From positions 1 to 64,000 of the forward strand of contig WHVA01000326.1 of the NCBI GenBank assembly GCA_015179125.1: DNA of 64,000 bases, in the 5' to 3' direction. A program made the position numbers and the translations under genes. Positions 10,712-20,777 of the stretch are shown piece after piece. This DNA is from Gautieria morchelliformis. Taxonomy: Eukaryota; Basidiomycota; Agaricomycetes; Gomphales; Gomphaceae. Each line of letters begins with the position of its first letter. Within the stretch, counting starts at the first letter, position 1. The notes under the pieces were generated by a model that was not told where the DNA came from, ran no database searches, and worked only from the letters and a program-made list of their open reading frames with translations.

Positions 10712-11617
10712 ATGAAGCCCCCTTCTCCTTCGTCGCCACACCTGTCACTGCACTCACCACTGACGACTGGCAGTATTTCTACCATTCGCTCGCTGTTGAA
10801 AACCGCAAACGACAACGCCCAAGTAACAGGCGCTGACGCCGCAGTGCTTATCCCACTATGCAACGTCGATGGAAAGCCCGGAGTGCTATTTGAAGTGCGT
10901 GGAAAATTGAGGATGCACGGCGGCGAAGTGAGGTGAGTCTAATGTACAAATCGCGATTGATATATGCCAAGGCCTAGTCTTCGTTGATTTCCACTTTGAA
11001 CAGCTTTCCAGGTGGGAAAGTGGACGAGGTGCGCCGCGCTCATTTTCAACAGACCCGATAAGCGAGCCGTGGCTATAGACCGATGAATCCCTTGCAGCCA
11101 CCGCCCTGCGAGAAACTTGGGAGGAACTTGGAATTCTCCCGGAGCAGGTCGAAATCATTGGAGAAGTGGGTCCACAAGAGAAGTCTCTCAGCGGGCTGAG
11201 AGTTCGACCCTTCGTAGTACGCATCATAACACAGTGTCTGGTCGATAGTTGATTCTACTCGTACAGGGATGTATCTCGCCGCTTGGGCTACCTTTGGAAT
11301 CCACAGCTTCGTCAAACCCTCTCGCATCTCTCAGTCTCGCATCTCTCACTCAGTCCCAAATCGAAGTAGCAGATGTTTTTCACTTACCCTTCAGTGAGCT
11401 TGTAAGCCCTTCGCGATTACGGCCTCATATGTTTCGGGATCTACGGCCCTACTGGGCCGTTAACGTTTCAGATAAGGTGAATGGAGCAGAACGCCTGCCA
11501 GTGGTCGAGGAGACTGAGGTTGATGACATCGGTGGTAGGGGGGAGACAGTACTGGAGATTTGGGGACTGACTGGATGGTACCTCTCGTTGTTCATGCGTG
11601 CCTTGGAGGTATGGTAG
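10712..11617 (+). CDS. PCD1: Nudix hydrolase, probable coenzyme A diphosphatase (Pcd1/NUDT7 type)
   Basis: Four exons (10712-10932, 11004-11028, 11079-11216, 11267-11617) join in frame to 244 residues. The NuCoA signature preceding the Nudix box is clear: R-x2-LR-H-GEV-FPGG, followed by D-ES-A-TALRE-WEELGI, whose Glu residues bind metal. Family members cleave CoA and its oxidised or acyl forms to 3',5'-ADP and phosphopantetheine, usually in peroxisomes or mitochondria. The C-terminal half (FHLPFSELVSP, RPYWAV-VSD, WGLTGWYLSL) is the usual fungal extension. No C-terminal SKL-type signal is visible (the protein ends EVW). Exon 2 is only 25 nt and encodes the FPGG turn. The start at 10,712 is preferred; 10,676 is the alternative. 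Confidence 0.88.
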
Positions 11618-11980
11618 TCCCTGCCACAGTGCTGTGTAGATGAACCAGGTGGATTTTATAAATGGTTTTTGTACTTGTCACCTTCGCAAGTCATCTGGCG
11701 GTGTTGGTGCTATTTTTCCCGCTGCATTTACCTCGTGAGCGCTGTTTTCTGCCCTCTATCTTCTTTGTGCACTGTCTGAGCTTGACTATGCCGGACATCG
11801 TTTCAGGGGTATGTTCCTCGCCATGGGGGGTTTGGCGACAAGCCCTTGATCGAGTGAACCGACTGTAAATTCCTCGACGACGCGACGTCATGCATACATG
11901 CATATCTAGGATGTGAAGAATGCGGCGGTTACGATGTCGAAGCTATCACCGTTCTGAGGATATTGATGACAAGAGAGAAT
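11618..11980. other. Downstream region of Nudix gene, nothing recognised
   Basis: An open frame (11,662-11,868 +) has a hydrophobic start but no recognisable domain. I see no supported gene or RNA. Confidence 0.4.
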
Positions 11981-11984
11981 CATC

Positions 11985-12770
11985 ATCTTGGGGCATATAA
12001 GTATGGCGCTTGAGCAGAGAATTCTCTCTGAGGGAATTCACTTGAATTTGCATCTAGTCAGCCTTTTCCTTGCTGCAGAGACATACATCATGCTGTTCTC
12101 AGACGCCGCTGGTCAATCCGTCAACGCGGCATATTTGGCCATGTGTCCCATGTAGGGCACATTGATACATACAATAAATCCGATTTATGTGTTAGTTTCC
12201 AGCATGTGAGTTGAATCTGACCAGAGATCCAGTTAATTAACTCGGTCCAACGACCAAATAAATCCGACAATGTAAACGAATGAGAGTTATGGAATGAATT
12301 GTCTGCGCAAGCCGTCATCTGGACGATCAACGTCAATAAGAAAAACTCCCCATTAATTACAACCTCATTTTTAGAGTGGCACTCATAGCGAATGCCAACG
12401 TACGAGGGTGCTGCATATTTGGCCTCATATATTTCACCATCATGTCCCACACCTTCCTCCGTACCTGGATGCGCTTGACGCAAACATGGTAAGGGCGCAT
12501 AGTAGATGCATGCATATGCGATGTTGAGGCCATACAGTCTGTCCTGCGGCCTGTAAGTATGGCTCATGAGGAGACAGAATTTTCTCTCGCCGAATTCGCT
12601 TGAATCGGCTTCAGCCTACTCTAGACAGATGCCTTCTACCACCATGCTTCTCTCAATATTCCTAACCACTTTATCTTACATTTGACCATCTCGATCTAGC
12701 CTTTGCATCACCAATAGCGTCCAAGGACGGAGATGCTGCTGGTCAATCGGTCGACCGGGCATGGAGCGCG
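11985..12770 (+). repeat. Tandem duplication of a promoter-plus-start segment
   Basis: A segment at about 11,990-12,125 recurs at about 12,545-12,765. Both copies begin with T(A/G)TAAGTATGGC, continue through GAGACAGAAT/GAGCAGAGAAT and the core GAATTC-CTTGAAT, and reach a coding-like stretch DAAGQSV-(N/D)-x-A. The arrangement looks like the 5' end of a small gene duplicated in tandem, with copy 1 truncated. The gene itself is unrecognised. Confidence 0.45.
12121..12567 (-). CDS. Uncharacterised open frame, 148 codons
   Basis: A single open frame that fills most of the space between the two tandem segments. Its first half (YGLNIAYACIYYAPLP) is aromatic-rich. No domain is recognised, and it may be chance or a remnant of an intron-containing gene. 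Confidence 0.2.
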   Translation of the reverse strand: MSHTYRPQDRLYGLNIAYACIYYAPLPCLRQAHPGTEEGVGHDGEIYEAKYAAPSYVGIRYECHSKNEVVINGEFFLLTLIVQMTACADNSFHNSHSFTLSDLFGRWTELINWISGQIQLTCWKLTHKSDLLYVSMCPTWDTWPNMPR

Positions 12771-13028
12771 ATATCCCGGGGGACAGGCCTGGGGAAATAT
12801 GTACCGATTGACTCTTGTCCCCAAGGCCTCATGTGTATGGACGCGTTAGGCCCTACACCTAACATTGTTCATATGGTTGCGTGTCTCGATCATCCCGGTT
12901 CCAAACTTGAGCCACCGGACATACGAATTGGAGTCTACCAAGTTGGTGAAGGGACTTTCCTGAACCCTCCCGAAAATGTCATACTGGTAACACTTGCCAA
13001 ACCTTTAACGTCACTCATCTTGAAGGTA
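12708..13028 (+). pseudogene. Coding-like remnant, unrecognised
   Basis: One frame reads through about 105 codons, from ASKDGDAAGQSV through a Cys-Pro-rich stretch to L-A-K-P-L-T-S-L-I-L-K, and ends at a good donor-like site (AAG|GTACGT). It lacks an obvious start and downstream exons. It may be the second copy of the duplicated gene described for 11,985-12,770. I cannot assign a function. Confidence 0.3.
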
Positions 13029-13756
13029 CGTCCTGCTTTCCCCAATATTGATTCTCACCTAGGGATCTCTCATAATGGCTGTCGCGGATGATGAAGGCTT
13101 GGAGCAAATCATGCTATTGTGGGCTCCCTACATGGCAAAACTGTGAAGATTTGTCAATACAACGCTACCCATCGAGATTGCGAACCCACGCGTACATACA
13201 ACATACAACATAATAAGGGGGGGCATTATTGACTTTACGGTTTGGCATCAGCCTTAACCAAGTTGTAAGGTTCTACTACGCCATCGTGGGCCGGTCAGGG
13301 TTAGTTGAAGAAATAGTGTGGTGGAGCATACGGAAGAACCTAGAGGAAAGTAAGGCGTGTATGTGCAAGGTCGGTCGTCGGTGGCTGATTGACACCGCTC
13401 AAATCCCATCCAAAACCTTTGTGTACAGCTTGATACTCTGCAAGAGGGTATCCCAAGCCGTCGTTACAGAATTGACAGTATTGGTGCAGAAAGGATGTCG
13501 TTTACCGAACCCGCTGCGTTCATTATTGACAGTGGGGCTTCATTATGAGCGATGGGTGGGCCTTAGTCGACTGCACCTCCATCACCTTGACGGATGTCGC
13601 AAAAGGGGCAACAGTGAATTTTAGCACCGTTCGAACTGCACGTAGCTTGCCTTCCTGGTCGTATTTAAGCAATTGGCGAGCTATGGCTGTTGTTGTTCAT
13701 ATTTACGTGCGTTCAGTTATGTGAGAGGACAACGAAGACCTCCGGCTACTCGTTCT
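13029..13756. other. Region without supported gene
   Basis: Scattered coding-like fragments (for example WALVDCTSITLTDVAKGATV near 13,555-13,615) appear in several frames but do not connect into a gene model. It is best read as decayed host coding sequence. Confidence 0.35.
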
Positions 13757-14030
13757 GCCGAAATCAAGCCATCGTTTCCTTGACACTACCTATGTTGTTG
13801 TCACGCCCGAATATGTGGAAGTCCATAGACTTCAGTTCTAAGTCGAGAGAGCCAAGTAAATTACTTGGGGCACATTCAAGATCACATGAATTTGATCACA
13901 CTCTTGAATGTGTTCCCTAGTAACCTACGTGGCTCTTCCGTATTAGAAATCGAAGTCTATGGAAACCTCATTTTTGGGCGTGACGACTACATAGGCGGTG
14001 TGAAGGAAACGATGGGCTTGCTCCTTGCAG
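13757..14030. repeat. Imperfect inverted repeat of about 2 x 135 bp containing a C2-domain-like segment
   Basis: The two arms pair around a centre near 13,893. Bases from GCCATCGTTTCCTTGACACTACCTATG (left) match the complement of CATAGGCGGTGTGAAGGAAACGATGGGC (right), and the pairing continues through CCATAGACTTC, AGAGCCA and ACATTCAAGA. I estimate roughly 80% identity by eye. The right arm reads LEIEVYGNLIFGRDDYIGG, the pattern of the C2-domain strand before VKETM. The left arm encodes a related peptide on the other strand. It is an inverted duplication of part of one gene, and a transcript could fold into a long hairpin. Confidence 0.65.
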
Positions 14031-14566
14031 CAATTTTCCTAATACCCTTATCGACAAACACTTCACCTAGAAGTGGCCTGGACGTTTGGAAGCAGTCCAA
14101 TGTTTTGTCTGTTGTCGATCTCCAGGCGCCAGCACAATAGACAGGGCATATGAGTGCATCTTTCTGGAAACTTTGACCGCACTGATTGCTGCAGGGCGAT
14201 TTCCGGGGCCAGAGTCAATAATAACGGCGGCTTACTACTAGAGAGAAATTTTTGTGGACTTACGGAGTTGCACCCTTGTCATATATGCTGTTGCTCATCG
14301 TTTGCGATGTTCAAGAGGGTAAGCGGATAAGACGACAACGAAGCATTGTCACAGAAACGTGGCAATCATTCGAAGTCTGTCACGGAAATACAATGAAGAC
14401 TTTAGCACGCGATTACTTAGGCACGCCAACGTCTACAAAAGGGTGATGGACGTAATGAGGTCCTCGTCATCCGACTGCACCGTCCGTGTGTTTCTATTGC
14501 TTGTGCGGGACAGCATTTGTCACGCAGGTGGTACTAGACAGCTGTGCATCCGCTTGGCTGCGCGGT
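14031..14566. other. Decayed coding-like region downstream of RPC11
   Basis: It continues from the C2-like segment and lies behind the 3' end of the RPC11 gene. Short frames (14,252-14,446 and 14,359-14,580, +) have no recognisable domains, and I see no supported gene. Confidence 0.3.
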
Positions 14567-15147
14567 TTAATTCTCTCTAGAGTTGTAGCCGCACTTTACA
14601 CAACTGCGAAGCAATATTTAGTGCAAATTCCGTGAGCTCAAAGAGGGAACAGCTACAGGTAGACTGAGTAAAACCAGTTAGTTGGAGAATCAATACGGTA
14701 GTGGTGGGCTCACAGGTGGTCATTGGCTCATCTGCTGACCGTATCTGAAGCTGTCTGTAGTACGCGCGAGTGGAATCACATTTGTCGCATTGCTCTGAAA
14801 CCAACCTGTTATCCGCTGAGAAAATTGGGCGAGATCAACGGCATACTTTCTGCTTGATCGGCGTCTTTCCACATCTCCTCCCCTCCTAGAACGTCGTCCA
14901 CTTCCTTGCGCTTCAGCCGAGTCCGAGAAGTCATCTGCTAGGGCGAGCTCAGCGATACGTCCACCAATAGATGAAACATGTTGACCTGTTTCGATATAGG
15001 AAATTCATATGGACACGTATTGCATGCCCATTTGTTGTAGCCAGTGTCACTAAAACGACCGATATCTGTACGCCTGAAAATCAACCATCAACAGCGTTCT
15101 TACCTTGATATAATCAGAATATTCGCGCAGGTTGGGCAGAACAGCAT
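14567..15147 (-). CDS. RPC11: RNA polymerase III subunit C11 (TFIIS-like cleavage subunit)
   Basis: Reading the reverse strand, six exons (15147-15104, 15049-14986, 14934-14847, 14794-14714, 14663-14657, 14603-14567) join in frame to 106 residues, close to yeast Rpc11 (110) and human POLR3K (108). The N-terminal zinc ribbon has C4, C7, C24 and C27 (FCPTC...WACNTC). The linker contains RKEVDD-LGGEEMWKDADQ. The C-terminal TFIIS-type ribbon has CDKC...C-V-K-C, with the acidic hairpin pair Asp87-Glu88 in QIRSADEPMTT. This subunit drives RNA cleavage by Pol III and is needed for termination and reinitiation. Exon 5 is only 7 nt, giving parts of F-Y-L. Introns are 50-54 nt. The frame is intact, so the gene is probably functional, although its start codon is only 28 bases from a retroelement insertion. 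Confidence 0.93.
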
Positions 15148-15398
15148 TTGACGGGAAGAGTTTACACAGAGCAGGTGTAAATACCGGTAAATACCCTACT
15201 TACCCGCGCCCTTAAGGCAATGTGCGCTGCTGGATAGATTAGGACAAGGAGCTCTCTTGGACCCACACCACCACCTCAACCTACTTTCCCACGGTCCGAA
15301 GGCACGCCTCAATCCTTCAGACTCGTGTGTAGGCCCAAGACAGCTAAGCCCTTTTTCCTCTCGTACACTCGCTGCTACCTCCGTCCACACTCTCACGC

Positions 15399-16895
15399 AT
15401 GCCAGCCAGTCTCAACCCTCCTGGCATCCTGCAATCGCAGGGGATGGGAACCCTAGCGCCCAACCAGGTCATCCCCCCAAGCAGAACCACTCGCTCGCCC
15501 ACGCCGATTCCTGATCCCGGTGACCCCGTCGCCGTATTGAACACCAAGGGGATAAACGAAGGTAATAAAGCTGACATCTCAGCCCTTGCCACCGCCCTCG
15601 AATCCTTCGGAGACTTCAAACGCGGAACCACGTGGAACCTTGGCAAAGAAGGCGCCACTCAGCTGATTGCTATCACCAAACTGCTACGGGAGGCCTCCCG
15701 CTTGTACGGCGACAACAGACTCGCGACAAACAATGACTTACAGAAGGCGGTCTCCGACATCAAAGAAGCTGTAACCGCCGGCCATGGGCAATCCTCCCCG
15801 GCCTCGAACGGGACCTCCTACGCCGCTGCTGCAAAACGCGGTCTGGGGGGAACATCGAATCCAGCGGCACTGCAAAAGCAGAAAATGACTGCTGAGCTTC
15901 AACAAAAACAGATTTTCCTCTCCATGAAAAATGTCGCGAAGGACTCGCACATCGTCAAGTGGGAGCCAGCTGTCGCCACAAGGTATTGTAGTGGAATTAT
16001 AGCTAACTATTTCGAGAGACACCCGGAGGCTTCGCCACCGATGCCACTCTCACTGCGCGGCATCACCAAATCTACGGCTGGCAACATCACGCTGACCTTC
16101 AAAACGGTCGAAGATGCAAATAAGGCCCGTGCGCACGCGGACAAATGGGTCAAGGAGATTGACCCTGCGGCCACCTCACCTCAACGCTCATACGCGGTGG
16201 TGGCGCACAATGTCCCCACCAGCTTCTGGTCTGAAACAGAGGATCTGAAAAGCGCCATTGAAGACCTCGAGAGCGGCAACCTGGACAACACGTCTGACGG
16301 ACATCAAATTGCCAACTTGGCGTGGCTTAGCAGCGCTGAATCCCGCAACAGAACCAATCGCGGCCCTCTTTTGGTCAGCTACAGAACTAAAACAGCCGCC
16401 AATGCAGCCATAGAAAACGGACTGATTTTTGAAGGCGTTCTCTGCAGTGTCAGCATCTACGTCCCACGACCCCCACAGTGTTTCCGGTGCCAGGACTGGG
16501 GCCACCGGGCGACGGGGTGTACCGGGGAGGCACACTGTGGCCGATGCGCCGGGCCCCACTCCACCAATGACCACTCATGCACGCACGAGCACCCTTGCCC
16601 CTCAGGACAGAAATGTAGCACTGATAAACCCAAATGCGCCAACTGCCAAGACGACCACCCTAGCTGGACTCGCACCTGCCCGGCCGCAAAAGCCGCCATT
16701 GAAGCACAAACGATGAAGGATGAGTACGCTACTGGAAAATACGAGGCTTACACCCCTTTTGCTTTCGCAGATATTGACTACACGCCTGGACGCCGCTCTG
16801 CTGCCCAACCCCACTCCCCTTCCCCGCCCCTCGACCTCTCACAACCACAATTCAACTACATACCAGCCACCTCCCCCACCGGTCCTGATGCCTGA
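15399..16895 (+). CDS. LINE ORF1 protein (Gag-like, three zinc knuckles)
   Basis: 498 residues, intact. The N-terminal half is Ser/Pro/Ala-rich. A central RRM-like region (about residues 175-345) contains LRGITKSTAGNITLTF and YAVVAHNVP. It is followed by three Cys-rich knuckles from about residue 361: CFRCQDWGHRATGC, CGRCAGPH...C and CANCQDDHPSWTRTC. Such proteins bind element RNA and form the ribonucleoprotein. Its stop codon overlaps the likely ORF2 start in ATGCCTGA (16,888-16,895). Confidence 0.9.
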   Translation: MPASLNPPGILQSQGMGTLAPNQVIPPSRTTRSPTPIPDPGDPVAVLNTKGINEGNKADISALATALESFGDFKRGTTWNLGKEGATQLIAITKLLREASRLYGDNRLATNNDLQKAVSDIKEAVTAGHGQSSPASNGTSYAAAAKRGLGGTSNPAALQKQKMTAELQQKQIFLSMKNVAKDSHIVKWEPAVATRYCSGIIANYFERHPEASPPMPLSLRGITKSTAGNITLTFKTVEDANKARAHADKWVKEIDPAATSPQRSYAVVAHNVPTSFWSETEDLKSAIEDLESGNLDNTSDGHQIANLAWLSSAESRNRTNRGPLLVSYRTKTAANAAIENGLIFEGVLCSVSIYVPRPPQCFRCQDWGHRATGCTGEAHCGRCAGPHSTNDHSCTHEHPCPSGQKCSTDKPKCANCQDDHPSWTRTCPAAKAAIEAQTMKDEYATGKYEAYTPFAFADIDYTPGRRSAAQPHSPSPPLDLSQPQFNYIPATSPTGPDA

Positions 16896-19800
16896 ACGCT
16901 CGCGACACAAGAGCCTTCGCATAAAACAACAGAATTGCAAACACTCGAAGGACATCACCCTATCCCTCATCAACACAACAAACCCAGAGGATTGGGATCT
17001 CCTACTGATTCAAGAACCATATATCTACCCGAGGTCACGACTCTCCCCAGCCACGCCACACTGGTACATACTGTACCCCGTGCAAGACAACGACGATAAT
17101 GCTTTACCTCGCTCTACTCTCCTTGTCTCCACTCAACTGACGTCGAACTCATTCAGACAGATCCAAATCAAATCACATACCATAACAGCGCTTACTGTCG
17201 CCCACGATGGTGCTGACATCGATATATACAACATCTACAACCCCCCGGACTCTGATACGGCCCTTACGCACCTACAACAATGGTTTGCCACACATCCTAC
17301 ACCAGCCAACTCCTCCACCATTTGGGCAGGCGACTTCAACAAACACAATCCCCTCTGGGCAGGTTCCAACCAGTCGCGACGATGCCGTCTCAGCAACTCG
17401 GACCTTCTCATGCAGCTCCTTGCCGAACAACACATGGAATTGCAGCTACCGTCAGGCACCCCCACCTTTCAATCTGATAGCCACCGCACTTGGACCACCA
17501 TCGACCTCGTCTTCTGCAGCTCCGACCTCACCCACAGGCTCCTCTCCTGCGACATCTCTCACAAGGACCGCATTCCATCCGCCGACCATCTCCCCATCCA
17601 CACCACGCTAGACCTAACGGTCGACAGAAGACAAACCGCCCCAGGACGCAACTTCCGGCAGACCGACTGGAAGGCCTTTAGGGAGAAGCTTGCTGAAGAA
17701 ATCGAGCAGCAAGGGCCCCATGCTGATACACCCCCCTCGACACCGGACCAGCTCGACAAGTATGTAGAACAACTCACACACACGATCCAATCGTGCATCG
17801 ACACGCTGATACCGAGGCTACGCCCCTCCCCATTCTCTAAACGTTGGTGGAACCGGGACCTTGCCCGACTGCGACATGAATACGCCAAGAGAAGTAGAGA
17901 AGAATACCGCTTGCGGTTTACCGCAGGCTGGGGACCTGCGAAGCTAGCGTCGAATGGGGCAAGGAACACGTACACTGCCGCGCTGCGTAAGGCAAAGGCG
18001 GACCACTGGAAGGGATGGATCGAAAAAGCCAACGAGAAGGACATCTGGATTGCCGGAAGATATGCGAAGAACCCCCTTTCAGATGGAGCGCGGTCCCATA
18101 TCCCCACTCTGGTCAGGAGAGGACAGATGGCGAAATCGTGTCGGAATCGCATGCAGATGCTGACAAAGCTGCGATGTTCACAGAACTGTTCTTTTCCCCC
18201 TGACCTCAAAGCCTCCCCGACCTCTCAGATGATATGACTCCACACCCGCCACCACTCAAGTTCATCATGCCGGCGCCACACCAAATCCAAAGGCGAATCA
18301 GCAGGTCTGCGCCCTACAAAGGGCCAGGGGAAGATGGCATTCCTAACATTGTCCTGAAGGAATGTGAACGCTTGCTGATGCCACACCTGCATATTTGTCT
18401 GCAGGCAATCATAAGGCTTAGCTACTTCCCGAAGTGCTGGCGCACTTGGAAGACGATAGTGCTGCGCAAACCTGGCCGACCCGACTACTCCATACCCAAG
18501 GCCTACAGGCCGATTGCGCTCTACAATACAATGGGTAAAATCATCTCTGGCGTGATGACTGACATCACAGTCTATCTCACAATTCGCCACAACCTTCTCC
18601 CACCACACCACTTTGGGGGCCTCCCGGGCAGGACCACCGTCGACTCGCTCCTCCACCTCACCCATCGAGTCAAGGCCGCCTGGTGTAATCACAAAGTCGT
18701 CACGATAATCTTCCTCGACATAGCAAATGCGTTCCCCAACGCGGTGACAGGGCGCCTCCTCAAAAACATGTCGCAGCTGGGATACCCGCTAGAGATCATA
18801 TCATTCTTCGAAGCCATGCTCAGAGACAGGAAGACATCGCTAAGCTTTGATGACTTCTCTTCATCGCTTATTGATATTGACAACGGCATCGGCCAGGGAG
18901 AATCAGCCTCTATGATACTATATCTCATCTATAGCCACGGTCTGGTCGCCATTCCCCAGGGCGACAATGAAGATGGGGGCGCCTATGTCGACGACAACTT
19001 CTTTGTCGCCATCGGAAATACCTTCGAAGAATGCGACGAAGCCCTCAATGACATGCTCGATAAGCAAACTGCGTGGTCAGCGGCCCACAACTCACGCGCT
19101 GAGTTGTCCAAATTCCAATGCTTGAGGCTCACCCGGCGAAGGAATATCATTCGGACTGACTTTGTTCACAGGCAGACTAGACACACCATCAAATGTGTGT
19201 CGGAAGCACGCCTGTTGGGGGTACAGATTGATCAAGAACTTCGCTGGCACCAGCACGTGCAACAAGTGGTGGAAAAATCGGAAAACCTCCTGCTTGCAGT
19301 GAATAGACTCACCAGACCATCCTTGGGCCTACCCGAGCGGCATGTCCGACAACTCTACACCTCCATGGTTTTGCCCAAACTGGAATACGCCCTCCCAGTG
19401 TGGTACACGCCGCCCCACACCAACCCCAGATCGGGCCGCCGGGTGGGATCGGTAGGGCATGCTAAGGCGCTGGAAAAGGTGCAAAGATTGGGCTGTATAG
19501 TGATCACCGGAGCCTACAGATCGACAGCGACTGACGTACTTGAGCTTCATGCCCTGATCCCTCCAGTCCATATACGCCTAGACAACACCTGCCACCGCGA
19601 GGCCCTGCGTCTGGCGACCCTACCAGAACCACACCCCCTGTTCAAAGCAGTCAGGCTCAGTGCAAAGCGACGGCCACGTGCGCACCCCTCTCCGATCCAC
19701 AACCTTCTATGGAGATACAAGATCCGGCCGCACACCATCGAAACGATTGGGCTTACCAGATACCACCCCAATTGGCGTCCTCAGTTCACTGCTAACATAG

Positions 19801-20777
19801 CTAGCAATAAACCAGCGGCGGCGAGCAAAGTCAGGACAAGGATAGATGACGTGCACATCTACTCAGATGGATCGGGCTTCAAAGGCGACATCGGTGCAGC
19901 GGCAGTCATCCCTCAGACCGGCGAAGCACTTCGCTTCAAGCTCGGAAAGGAAACAAAGCACACGGTTTTTGAAGGCGAACTAGTTGGTGTTCTCCTGGCG
20001 CTAGCACTACTGGAGGGGCATCCCAAGGCCAGAACAGCGCTGGTCACTCTCGACAACCAGGCGGCCATCCAGGCACTATAGAACAACCATCCCCAACCAG
20101 CCCAGTACATTTTGGACGAGATCCACGCAGCCATCCGGAGACTGGTACACAGGCGCCGACAGCTGCGCATCCACATAGAGTGGGTCCCTGGTCATGAAGG
20201 TATTGAAGGCAATGAGCTCGCCGACACGCAGGCGAAGAGGGCCTCTGAAGGTGACACATCTGATACTACTGACCTCCCACAGCTCTTGAAGAAACAGCTG
20301 CCTGCGAGCATCATGGCACTAAAAGCACATCGCAAGAAGTCCACCCTACGGCGTTGGCGAAAGGCCTGGTCCTGCTCCCCCCGATTCCAGAGGCTATCCA
20401 AAATTGACTCCACAATGCCCAACCGCAAGGTCCGCAGGATGCTCAGTGCACTGCCGCGCTGTGCCTCGAGCATCGTAGTCCAGCTACGATTAGGTCACGT
20501 ATCCCTCAACTTATTCCTTAAGAAGATAAAGGTGACGGATTCAGCGCTGTGCAAACAATGTCGGCAGCCTGAAACAGTTGTGCACTTCCTTAAATACTGC
20601 AAAAGGTTTGTGGAGCAGCGCAAACGGCTCAGGAACAAAGCCGGCAAGGCAAGCCACTCTATATCACACCTACTAGGAGACCCAAAGATCCTCCCTGCCA
20701 CTCTTCAATACGTCCAGGACACAGCTAGATTTGACAGGTATACTGATGTAGCGACACGCGAGGACAACCCAGACTAA
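16888..20777 (+). pseudogene. LINE ORF2 (AP endonuclease, reverse transcriptase, RNase H)
   Basis: About 1,296 codons. The endonuclease shows QEP, AGDFN-HN-LW, IDLVF and ADHLPI. The reverse transcriptase shows YRPIAL, FGG-PGR-T-DSL, FLDI-NAF, GIGQGES and YVDDNFF as the catalytic box. RNase H shows the motifs SDGS, E-E-V-LLA-L and D-Q-AA (up to 20,078), then WVPGH-G-EGNE-AD. A C-terminal CKQC...H...C motif follows. The best start is ATG 16,888; the frame is open upstream to ATG 16,720 in overlap with ORF1. The copy carries a frameshift near 18.12 kb and in-frame stops at 18,201-18,203 (TGA) and 20,079-20,081 (TAG), the last inside RNase H. Confidence 0.9.
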
